A stretch of DNA of 21,620 nt, taken from a virus. Below are positions 1-4,229 of this stretch, in pieces. Numbering within the stretch: the first letter of the stretch is position 1; every line of letters begins with the position of its first letter. The stretch covers positions 1-21,620 of the IMG/VR virus record IMGVR_UViG_3300020454_000925. One strand, 5' to 3'. The position numbers were made by a program, and so were the translations under genes. The notes under the pieces were generated by a model, which did not search any database, was not told where the DNA came from, and was given only the letters and a program-made list of their open reading frames with translations.

Positions 1-58
1 ATAGTCTGATTGACTCTTAGGTACAGTCAGATAGCAGATGGATTAAGAAGCTACAATT

Positions 59-68
59 ATACTTTAAA
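59..68 (+). repeat. Direct repeat ATACTTTAAA, copy 1
   Basis: A ten-base direct repeat, with the second copy at 239-248. Flanks differ, so only the core is shared. It may be a protein or polymerase recognition element, or chance in A/T-rich sequence. Confidence 0.3.
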
Positions 69-238
69 TCTGCCGATCAGCTCAGATCGCACTTAGATCC
101 CTAGGCAATGTCGAGATGACACGCTAAGCAGAAGCTTTATATAAAAAACCATCTAGGAGGAGTCCCGATCTACCGCAATGGGATAGCAACCAAGACGAGA
201 CATTCAATAAGACTCAGCAATGAGCCGTGTACTGCACG

Positions 239-248
239 ATACTTTAAA
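239..248 (+). repeat. Direct repeat ATACTTTAAA, copy 2
   Basis: Second copy of the ten-base repeat at 59-68. It ends two bases before the 5' strand of hammerhead stem I. Confidence 0.3.
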
Positions 249-249
249 A

Positions 250-309
250 GGTTAACTGATGAGGCTTTAATAGCCGAAACACCGACCGCCAATTGGCGGT
301 GTCTTAACC
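250..309 (+). ncRNA. Type I hammerhead ribozyme motif
   Basis: All elements of the hammerhead core are present in order. Stem I is GGTTAA (250-255) with TTAACC (304-309), six perfect pairs. The catalytic box CTGATGA is 256-262. Stem II is GGCT/AGCC (263-266/272-275) with loop TTAAT. GAA is 276-278. Stem III is ACACCG/CGGTGT (279-284/297-302), and can be extended by CC/GG around loop AATT with a four-base bulge (285-288). The cleavage triplet GTC is 301-303, with C17 at 303, so cleavage is predicted between 303 and 304. Stems II and III are capped and stem I is open, which makes it type I. The predicted 3' product starts 22 nt before the ATG at 326. Loop I/loop II tertiary contacts cannot be judged by eye. 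Activity is inferred from the complete core, whose chance occurrence is very unlikely. Confidence 0.88.
285..300 (+). promoter_or_regulatory. Hairpin that competes with hammerhead stem III
   Basis: ACCGCC (285-290) pairs perfectly with GGCGGT (295-300) around loop AATT. The same 3' bases 297-300 are needed by ACACCG (279-284) for stem III of the hammerhead, so the two folds exclude each other. It is the positional equivalent of the GCCC/GGGC hairpins in front of the two later leader copies. A switch is an inference. Confidence 0.5.
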
Positions 310-325
310 AATAACCAATTATATT
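295..325 (+). repeat. Leader repeat, copy 1 (hammerhead 3' arm)
   Basis: First of three copies of GGCGGTGTCTTAACCAATAA followed by an A/T-rich run into a start codon. This copy carries the hammerhead cleavage triplet and the stem I 3' strand. Copies 2 and 3 lie at 540-572 and 798-828. The distance from the end of GTC to the next ATG is 22, 24 and 22 nt in the three copies. Confidence 0.85.
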
Positions 326-523
326 ATGAAAATTAAATTACCAACTATAAATATCGAGACTGAAGAATACAAAGCAACAATCGATGCGATGATGAATTAC
401 TACGGATACACTAGAGCAGAGGCAAAGGCTTGGCTGATAGCTGATCTAACCGCAAGGGCTGAGAGGCATTGTGAGCATCTCCTAGAGGAGTTCAAGGAGT
501 ACGGATACGCAACCACCGAATAA
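326..523 (+). CDS. Small phage protein of unknown function (65 aa)
   Basis: Encodes 65 residues, mixed acidic and basic, with a predicted helical middle (DAMMNYYGYTRAEAKAWLIADL) that reads like a small all-alpha early protein. I do not recognise a family. The start is the ATG at 326, in the A/T-rich context ATTATATTATG with no Shine-Dalgarno sequence. It is the first cistron behind the hammerhead motif, so self-cleavage would leave it on an mRNA with a 22-nt leader and a 5'-hydroxyl end. The next cistron begins 49 nt downstream behind a second copy of the same leader. Probably an early host-interaction gene, on position only. Confidence 0.75.
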   Translation: MKIKLPTINIETEEYKATIDAMMNYYGYTRAEAKAWLIADLTARAERHCEHLLEEFKEYGYATTE

Positions 524-530
524 ACCACAA

Positions 531-542
531 GCCCGCAAGGGC
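531..542 (+). promoter_or_regulatory. Leader hairpin GCCC-GCAA-GGGC (copy 2)
   Basis: A perfect four-pair G/C stem closed by a GCAA tetraloop, placed directly before GGTGTC of leader copy 2. No U-tract follows, so it is not an intrinsic terminator. It may stabilise the 5' end of a processed mRNA or mark a processing site. Confidence 0.5.
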
Positions 543-572
543 GGTGTCTTAACCAATAACCAATATAAAATT
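540..572 (+). repeat. Leader repeat, copy 2 (hammerhead 3' arm without the catalytic strand)
   Basis: Repeats GGCGGTGTCTTAACCAATAA exactly, followed by CCAATATAAAATT and the ATG at 573. It contains the GTC triplet (546-548) and TTAACC (549-554) but has no CTGATGA box or GGTTAA strand nearby, so it cannot form a local hammerhead. It could pair with the catalytic strand at 250-284, in cis over a long distance or in trans. Confidence 0.8.
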
Positions 573-782
573 ATGATTACTTACGAAGCTGAATTAAATT
601 CAAAATCAACCGAGCAAATCGGAGACATAAAAGCATTAATAAAATGCTTACCATATGAGGTATTAAGCAAGATGCTAAAGAGCAATCGAGTGTCTGCCAA
701 TACACATAAGAAACTCGTATTGGAATTCAACCTAAGAGACACTCTTAACGAGAGTGAACCTCAAGATTATATATACACATAA
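573..782 (+). CDS. Small phage protein of unknown function (69 aa)
   Basis: A 69-residue protein, probably helical in its first two thirds (AELNSKSTEQIGDIKALIKC, then KMLKSNRVSANTHKKL), with an acidic C-terminus. No family is recognised. The ATG sits in the recurring TAAAATTATG context and has no Shine-Dalgarno sequence. It is the second cistron preceded by the hairpin plus GGTGTCTTAACC leader, which suggests control in common with the genes on either side. The C-terminal part overlaps a small DNA inverted repeat, ACTCT/AGAGT near 731-745. Likely an early accessory protein. Confidence 0.7.
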   Translation: MITYEAELNSKSTEQIGDIKALIKCLPYEVLSKMLKSNRVSANTHKKLVLEFNLRDTLNESEPQDYIYT

Positions 783-788
783 TCCTCA

Positions 789-800
789 GCCCTAACGGGC
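789..800 (+). promoter_or_regulatory. Leader hairpin GCCC-TAAC-GGGC (copy 3)
   Basis: A perfect four-pair stem in the same position relative to GGTGTC as the copy 2 hairpin, but with loop TAAC. Stem conserved and loop changed is what a structural role would leave behind. No U-tract follows. Confidence 0.45.
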
Positions 801-828
801 GGTGTCTTAACCAATAAACAATTATAAA
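798..828 (+). repeat. Leader repeat, copy 3 (hammerhead 3' arm without the catalytic strand)
   Basis: Again GGCGGTGTCTTAACCAATAA, then ACAATTATAAA before the ATG at 829. The GTC triplet is 804-806 and TTAACC is 807-812. As in copy 2, the catalytic half of the hammerhead is missing locally. Confidence 0.8.
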
Positions 829-867
829 ATGGAAAAGAAATTATTAACAACCAATAAAATATTATGA
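829..867 (+). CDS. Twelve-residue leader peptide coupled to the next gene
   Basis: An ATG stands exactly where the other two leader copies have their gene starts. It opens a short frame encoding MEKKLLTTNKIL and ends in a TGA that overlaps the ATG of the next gene (ATGA, 864-867). Such an arrangement allows translational coupling, where ribosomes finishing the peptide restart at 864. It contains no run of one regulatory amino acid, so classical attenuation is not indicated. It could instead be a chance frame in A-rich sequence, since the gene at 864 also has a standard A/T-rich start context. Confidence 0.45.
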   Translation: MEKKLLTTNKIL

Positions 868-1103
868 GTGAAGCACAAGAAATTATAGCTCAGAACTTCG
901 AGCAAATCTGCAAGGACGTAGGCATCCCAACCGATGGAGAGTTCGGGCAATTAGAAAAGACAAAGTTATACACAGCCATTCGTGCATTTGTTTACGAGTG
1001 GATGTACGATTTCAGTACACTGAATGAACACGATGTATTTTCCAAGGAAGAAATACGTGAACTGAAAGCTGACTACAAACCAAATAAATACGAATCATTA
1101 TGA
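864..1103 (+). CDS. Small acidic phage protein of unknown function (79 aa)
   Basis: A 79-residue acidic protein with a likely helical layout (EIIAQNFEQICKDVG, KLYTAIRAFVYEWMYDF, SKEEIRELKADY). No family is recognised. The start at 864 is in AACCAATAAAATATTATG, an echo of the leader repeat sequence AACCAATAA. Its ATG overlaps the stop of the twelve-codon frame before it, and its own TGA overlaps the ATG of the next gene at 1100, so it belongs to a coupled chain of small early genes. Confidence 0.75.
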   Translation: MSEAQEIIAQNFEQICKDVGIPTDGEFGQLEKTKLYTAIRAFVYEWMYDFSTLNEHDVFSKEEIRELKADYKPNKYESL

Positions 1104-1264
1104 CAGTACAAGAACTAATCAAAGAACTAAAAACACTCGACCCGTACGCAAAGGTGCGTGTCGAAGAATTCAAGGGGTACGTTTACGACTTCTTATGTGT
1201 CGAAGAAACAGAAGCCACAAGTGACGGGGAAGCCGAGGCTTTCTTGGTATTCACTAAGGACTAA
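1100..1264 (+). CDS. Small phage protein beginning MTVQELIKELK (54 aa)
   Basis: A 54-residue frame starting in an ATGA overlap with the preceding stop and ending TAA at 1262-1264. The N-terminus MTVQELIKELKTLDPYAKVRV is the pattern of a group of small phage proteins in which a helix is followed by a beta strand (LxxLPPDAxVxV-like). The rest is acidic. A longer frame in another register covers part of the same bases, but it begins in mid-gene without the local start context and its protein is unlike natural ones, so I take it as a shadow. Function unknown. Confidence 0.75.
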   Translation: MTVQELIKELKTLDPYAKVRVEEFKGYVYDFLCVEETEATSDGEAEAFLVFTKD

Positions 1265-1272
1265 CCGCAGTC

Positions 1273-1321
1273 TCCTTAAGGTTAACTCTCTCTTTTTAAT
1301 AGAGAGAGAACTCCTTAAGGA
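1273..1321 (+). promoter_or_regulatory. Long intergenic hairpin
   Basis: TCCTTAAGG (1273-1281) pairs with CCTTAAGGA (1313-1321), nine pairs. Inside it CTCTCTC (1286-1292) pairs with GAGAGAG (1302-1308), seven pairs, around loop TTTTTAATA. A four-by-four internal loop (TTAA/AACT) separates the two stems. No U-tract follows the outer stem, so termination is not supported. It sits in the 92-nt gap between two small genes and may be an RNase III-type processing site or an mRNA-stability element. The same inverted repeat exists in DNA and could bind a dimeric protein. Confidence 0.6.
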
Positions 1322-1356
1322 TACACCTAACAATAACACAGTCAAGAAAAAAAATT

Positions 1357-1623
1357 ATGGAAATAAAAGATATAAAATTATACACAGTCCAATGCCATTG
1401 GGCAGATGGAGACAGTCCCGAAATATTATTCAGAACTGTAGCAATCGGTCATCCCGATTTCTTAGAAGAGGACAGACCATACGAAGAATGGACAGAGGAT
1501 GAGGAGGAATTTGATTGCCGAATCTTTCACTACTATGATAACTACGAACAATTAAATCAGCACCTAAAAGATGGAGACGAAACTAAGGAGGACTTCATCG
1601 TAACAAAAATAATCAACCAATAA
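1357..1623 (+). CDS. Acidic phage protein of unknown function (88 aa)
   Basis: An 88-residue, strongly acidic protein with a beta-rich start (DIKLYTVQCHWADGD, then ILFRTVAIG) and a cluster of Asp/Glu residues in the middle. The overall pattern resembles conserved hypothetical proteins in aquatic phages, in which a HW.DGDSPE.LFRTVAIG motif recurs, but no function is known to me. The start ATG is preceded by an A-tract (AAAAAAAATTATG) and no Shine-Dalgarno sequence. It follows the long hairpin at 1273-1321, which may shape the 5' end of this part of the message. An acidic DNA-mimic role is possible but unsupported. Confidence 0.75.
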   Translation: MEIKDIKLYTVQCHWADGDSPEILFRTVAIGHPDFLEEDRPYEEWTEDEEEFDCRIFHYYDNYEQLNQHLKDGDETKEDFIVTKIINQ

Positions 1624-1627
1624 AATT

Positions 1628-1813
1628 ATGAACACAATACACTTACCAATACTTACTCTCACCAAGAGGGTAGAAGATATGAAACGGATGCATTCTTATC
1701 TTAAGAATGATCACATCAACAATGACCTAGACCACATCATCGAAGAACTCAGAACCATAAAGCGTGAGGTCGTAGCACACGAGACGAACACGCTAGATAA
1801 GGAGGGAGAATAA
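1628..1813 (+). CDS. Small helical phage protein of unknown function (61 aa)
   Basis: A 61-residue protein, predicted almost wholly helical after residue 10, with heptad-like spacing of Leu, Ile and Met (VEDMKRMHSYLKND, IIEELRTIKREVV), so a short coiled coil is plausible. The start is in AACCAATAAAATTATG, the best match to the local start consensus and an echo of the leader repeat. It lies 4 nt after the previous stop and 4 nt before the next start. Function unknown. Confidence 0.65.
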   Translation: MNTIHLPILTLTKRVEDMKRMHSYLKNDHINNDLDHIIEELRTIKREVVAHETNTLDKEGE

Positions 1814-1817
1814 AATT

Positions 1818-2054
1818 ATGAACAAAGAAACAAAAACACCTATAGAATCAATAGATTCGTATGCGGATTACTTGGAAGCAAAAGAAAATAAGCTTTGGAA
1901 GACCGCCAAGTTAGATGACGGGGAACTCTTAGACCTAGTCATTGATGTCACTACGCAAGAGCCTAGTCCCGAAGGACTACCGACTGACAGAGACATTCTT
2001 ATGTCAATTAACAATGCATTATATCATCACTTCAACGAGGAATCAGCCTTATAA
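1818..2054 (+). CDS. Small acidic phage protein of unknown function (78 aa)
   Basis: A 78-residue acidic protein, with an N-terminal helix rich in Glu/Lys, a central LDDGELLDLVIDV stretch and a C-terminal helix ending in EESAL. No family is recognised. The start is the ATG in AATAAAATTATG. A purine run (GGAGGG) ends about 10 nt upstream inside the previous gene and might help initiation. The stop TAA is followed 4 nt later by the next ATG. Likely co-translated with its neighbours. Confidence 0.7.
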   Translation: MNKETKTPIESIDSYADYLEAKENKLWKTAKLDDGELLDLVIDVTTQEPSPEGLPTDRDILMSINNALYHHFNEESAL

Positions 2055-2058
2055 AATT

Positions 2059-2445
2059 ATGATTACATTCGACCAACTAATACTAGCAATAGCTATAGTC
2101 GAGAGTTCCTTGAATCCCCTAGCAGTAGGGGACAACGGGAACGCAGTCGGCTACCTACAAATCACACCCGCCGTAGTCGAGGATGTGAACACATTCTATG
2201 GTACGACATACCATACCGATGACCGATACGACATCCAGAAATCCGTACAGATGTGCAAGTACTATCTCAAACATTGGGGCGAAGTATACGCACGGAAGAC
2301 GGGAGAAGAACCATCTGCCGAAATCTATGCCAAGATGTGGAACGGGGGATGTTATGCGTGGAGGAAGACAACACCCAAGGTAGTCAAGAACCTTGACATC
2401 TATTGGGGAAAAGTTAATAAACAATTAGATCACTTATACAAATGA
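2059..2445 (+). CDS. Lytic transglycosylase/lysozyme-like protein (128 aa)
   Basis: A 128-residue protein with the signature of the SLT/goose-lysozyme-like fold. A catalytic-type glutamate is at E15 in AIAIVESSLNP, followed by GYLQIT (31-36), then aromatic C-terminal segments (YYLKHW, KMWNGGCYAW). Such enzymes cleave the glycan strand of peptidoglycan. I chose the ATG at 2059, which has the TATAAAATTATG context; an in-frame ATG at 1942 lies inside the preceding gene. There is no clear signal peptide, so it would need a holin or virion delivery to reach the wall, and no holin is visible nearby. Its place in the early-type gene run is unusual for an endolysin. The stop overlaps the next start (ATGA). 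Confidence 0.75.
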   Translation: MITFDQLILAIAIVESSLNPLAVGDNGNAVGYLQITPAVVEDVNTFYGTTYHTDDRYDIQKSVQMCKYYLKHWGEVYARKTGEEPSAEIYAKMWNGGCYAWRKTTPKVVKNLDIYWGKVNKQLDHLYK

Positions 2446-2612
2446 AACAAGTAGAAAACCTAGACGAATGGTACGCTATGCTCGATGAGATTGAGCGTCA
2501 GCAAGAACCAAAGCACATCGATATGATGGCTCGACTCCACGACCTAGAGGTACAGACCGAGGGTCGTGTTCAAGTAATAGATTACAGAAGTACTAACCCA
2601 CACGGAAACTAA
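2442..2612 (+). CDS. Small phage protein of unknown function (56 aa)
   Basis: A 56-residue frame starting in an ATGA overlap with the lysozyme-like gene and ending TAA at 2610-2612, directly before the next gene's ATG at 2614. The first 40 residues read as one amphipathic acidic helix (NLDEWYAMLDEIERQ, MMARLHDLEVQ) and the end is polar. No family recognised. The exact overlap and tight spacing support it as a real gene. It could be a partner of the lysozyme-like protein, but nothing in the sequence shows that. Confidence 0.65.
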   Translation: MKQVENLDEWYAMLDEIERQQEPKHIDMMARLHDLEVQTEGRVQVIDYRSTNPHGN

Positions 2613-2613
2613 T

Positions 2614-2868
2614 ATGAACTTAGATAATAAAGAAAAAATGTTTGAAGATTACATAGATGACCTAAGATACCTAGGTGCGAGCATACCTTACTTGCATTGG
2701 GATATGTCAGAGAATGGTAACATCTATTTACTATGGGATAAAATGAATAGTGAGTGCGAGAAACATAATGACCCGCACCTACATTATTCTACAACATTCA
2801 GAGCCAAGCTCGATGAGTTTGTAAATTACTTTAACCTCACGCACCAAACTAGCGACGAGGATTTATAA
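2614..2868 (+). CDS. Small acidic phage protein of unknown function (84 aa)
   Basis: An 84-residue acidic, aromatic-rich protein (FEDYIDDLRYLG, YLHWDMSENGNIYLLWDKM, FVNYFNLTH). The alternation suggests a helix, a beta hairpin and a second helix. No family recognised. It starts at the ATG in CTAATATG right after the previous stop. It is the last gene before the 45-nt gap that holds the exonuclease start hairpin. Confidence 0.7.
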   Translation: MNLDNKEKMFEDYIDDLRYLGASIPYLHWDMSENGNIYLLWDKMNSECEKHNDPHLHYSTTFRAKLDEFVNYFNLTHQTSDEDL

Positions 2869-2878
2869 TAATAAATGG

Positions 2879-2907
2879 TTGACAGCGTAGGGTGAGCCGT
2901 TCTTAAT
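2879..2907 (+). promoter_or_regulatory. Possible sigma70-like promoter before the exonuclease gene
   Basis: TTGACA (2879-2884), a 17-nt spacer, then CTTAAT (2902-2907), which matches TATAAT at four of six positions. The start point would fall at about the ATG (2914), giving a leaderless message. If the host is of the Bacteroidota type, its promoters look different and this would be chance. Confidence 0.3.
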
Positions 2908-2922
2908 CCAAGGATGGCTCAC
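2892..2922 (+). promoter_or_regulatory. Hairpin covering the exonuclease start codon
   Basis: GTGAGCC (2892-2898) is a perfect complement of GGCTCAC (2916-2922), which contains the G of the ATG and codons 2 and 3. The 17-nt loop holds the bases just before the start codon. In RNA this would hinder initiation and could time or limit exonuclease synthesis. Confidence 0.5.
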
Positions 2923-3672
2923 TTCTATGACTGCACAATCGAACCCAAGTTTGAGAAAGATGTAAAGACACCCGCTCAAGCTAGAAAGAATAACCCCAAG
3001 ACCTATCCGTCGGTAACGACAGTTCTAGGTATAGTCAAAGATGACTTCTTGGATTCAATTTATAAACCCCGAATGATGGTAGACCTTGCCCGAAAGCACC
3101 CGAACCTAGTGTGGCAAGACATCGAGACTTTAGTATACGGCACAAGGGAACACCCCGTAACGGGTGACACGATCGGTTCATCCGAGTTTGGTACTGCGGT
3201 ACACAAATGCATTGAAGATAAAGTAGAGGCTATAATACAAGGCACATATGCTACACCTAATCCTTACGATGATTGGGCTGAACCATTTATAGAATGGATA
3301 CACGATAGCGGGACAAAGCCAATGTGTTGCGAGCATATCATTAGCTCAAACACAATCAAGACGGCCGGATCTATAGACTTTATGGGATACGATGAAGAGG
3401 ATAAGTTATTCCTAGCTGACTACAAATGCAGAACTAATTGCAAGGGCAAGGCTAAGACTTACCCAAAGGACTGCGAACAGTTAGCGATTGAATCCTTTAT
3501 GGTAATGAAAGAATACAAGTTGGATTACCTACCGAGATGCATTACTGTATGCGTGGACTGCGAGACAACCAAGCACTACCATAGGGAGTGGACACTAGAT
3601 GAGATGAAGAAAGGCATAGCTAATTTTAAATACGCTTGTAAATTATATTGGAACAAAAGGATGAAAAAATGA
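2914..3672 (+). CDS. PD-(D/E)XK exonuclease, RecB/Cas4-like (252 aa)
   Basis: The 252-residue protein carries the ordered motifs of RecB-family nucleases. FGTAVH has the conserved His97. GSIDFMGYDEEDKLFLADYK supplies the catalytic-type Asp155, Asp169 and Lys171. A later CEQLAIESF has Gln189 of the QxxxY-like motif. An opening YPSVTTVLGIV matches the first conserved block of the phage members. The family cleaves DNA exonucleolytically with Mg2+. Here it most likely resects phage DNA ends to give single strands for the ERF-type annealing protein 1 kb downstream. Cys residues around 172-187 are not in the spacing of a Cas4 iron-sulfur cluster. The start codon is covered by an inverted repeat; the stop overlaps the next ATG. 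Confidence 0.82.
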   Translation: MAHFYDCTIEPKFEKDVKTPAQARKNNPKTYPSVTTVLGIVKDDFLDSIYKPRMMVDLARKHPNLVWQDIETLVYGTREHPVTGDTIGSSEFGTAVHKCIEDKVEAIIQGTYATPNPYDDWAEPFIEWIHDSGTKPMCCEHIISSNTIKTAGSIDFMGYDEEDKLFLADYKCRTNCKGKAKTYPKDCEQLAIESFMVMKEYKLDYLPRCITVCVDCETTKHYHREWTLDEMKKGIANFKYACKLYWNKRMKK

Positions 3673-3935
3673 ATGAGACAACTAACCCGAACTTAGAGTT
3701 CTATGAAGAGCTTATACACGCAGACAATGCAATACAATTTGATGGCTTGGACTACGCTATCATAGGAACTAGCCACGATGGATACTATGTATACGACTAC
3801 GACAGAATGATTGAATGTTTTGTCTCCGATAATGGTATGACGGAAGCTGAAGCAATCGAATGGATTGACTTCAATGTATTAGGTATCAATGGTGGCACCG
3901 GATTCATCGTAGTATATAGCCGTGAACAAATATGA
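3669..3935 (+). CDS. Conserved-type small phage protein (88 aa)
   Basis: An 88-residue acidic protein. It contains GLDYAIIGTSHDGYYVYDYDRMIE followed by DNGMTEAEAIEWIDFNVLG, a pattern found in small conserved phage proteins of unknown function in which DYDRM and EAxEWIDFN recur. The preferred start is the ATG at 3669, which overlaps the exonuclease stop; an in-frame ATG 21 nt upstream would add only a charged stub. It overlaps the next gene by 14 nt. Membership of the recombination operon suggests an accessory role, but no activity can be assigned. Confidence 0.75.
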   Translation: MNETTNPNLEFYEELIHADNAIQFDGLDYAIIGTSHDGYYVYDYDRMIECFVSDNGMTEAEAIEWIDFNVLGINGGTGFIVVYSREQI

Positions 3936-4110
3936 AATTATATATAAGCATATGGATATGCCTACGGATTATCGGGGGTACACCCACAAGTGGGCTAACA
4001 CAAAGGCCGAAGCCATAAAGAAAATTTCCGTTATCAAGCCGGACAAACAAGGGAGAGGACGGACTAAGAAAGGTGCAATCATACAGATAATGGAGGTCAA
4101 TGAAATCTAA
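3922..4110 (+). CDS. Small basic phage protein, GTG start (62 aa)
   Basis: A 62-residue basic protein, with YEIIYKHMDMPTDYRGYTHKW followed by an Ala/Lys helix and a Lys/Arg/Gly-rich segment, then a short strand (AIIQIMEVNE). The layout, a strand, a DYxGYTHKW motif, a helix and a strand, resembles small conserved phage proteins of unknown function. GTG at 3922 is the likely start because it keeps the N-terminal strand; the first in-frame ATG (3952) would remove it. The stop TAA shares its last A with the next ATG (TAATG). Confidence 0.65.
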   Translation: MNKYEIIYKHMDMPTDYRGYTHKWANTKAEAIKKISVIKPDKQGRGRTKKGAIIQIMEVNEI

Positions 4111-4229
4111 TGGGAAAGGGAATGAAACCAAAGCAAGGGTACAATCAGAAATTGTACGAACAGAATTACGATAGTATTTTTAGAAAGAAAAATGAGAACA
4201 ATAAAGTTATTAACAAAAAGAGCAAGTGA
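4110..4229 (+). CDS. Very small lysine-rich protein (39 aa)
   Basis: A 39-residue frame encoding a basic peptide rich in Lys, Asn and Gln (MGKGMKPKQGYNQKLYEQNY at its start). It begins in a TAATG overlap with the preceding stop and ends in a GTGA overlap with the next gene. The double overlap is what supports it as a gene; the peptide alone would not. Such short basic proteins often bind nucleic acid, but that is only a composition argument. Confidence 0.5.
   Translation: MGKGMKPKQGYNQKLYEQNYDSIFRKKNENNKVINKKSK

Larger units (their letters stand above)
1..249 (+). ncRNA. Non-coding, hairpin-rich leader RNA candidate upstream of the hammerhead
   Basis: No open frame crosses this stretch; stops occur early in all + frames, which is unusual in so dense a genome. 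Several short stems can be read by eye: GCAGAT (34-39) with ATCTGC (68-73); TGTC/GACA (109-112/118-121); AAGC-AGAA-GCTT (126-136 region); GTCCC/GGGAT (162-166/180-184); CTCA-GCAA-TGAG (213-224), a GNRA-capped hairpin; and CGTG-TACTG-CACG (226-238). ATACTTTAAA occurs twice (59-68 and 239-248), the second copy just before the hammerhead. I see no tRNA and cannot assign a known RNA family. It may be a structured 5' leader, a processed small RNA, or an early promoter region. Whether it is transcribed is inferred only from its position upstream of the ribozyme. Confidence 0.4.

Noticed and set aside
1-249. Group I or group II intron, or tRNA, in the leader region
   Set aside because: No P7-type or domain V-type structure, no acceptor/T-loop pattern and no split gene around it; only short local stems are visible.
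531-542. Leader hairpins as intrinsic terminators
   Set aside because: The stems are only four pairs and are followed by GGTGTC, not by a T-run.
1158-1502. A 114-codon + strand frame
   Set aside because: It overlaps two better-supported genes in other registers, starts in mid-gene and encodes a basic low-complexity protein with no start context.
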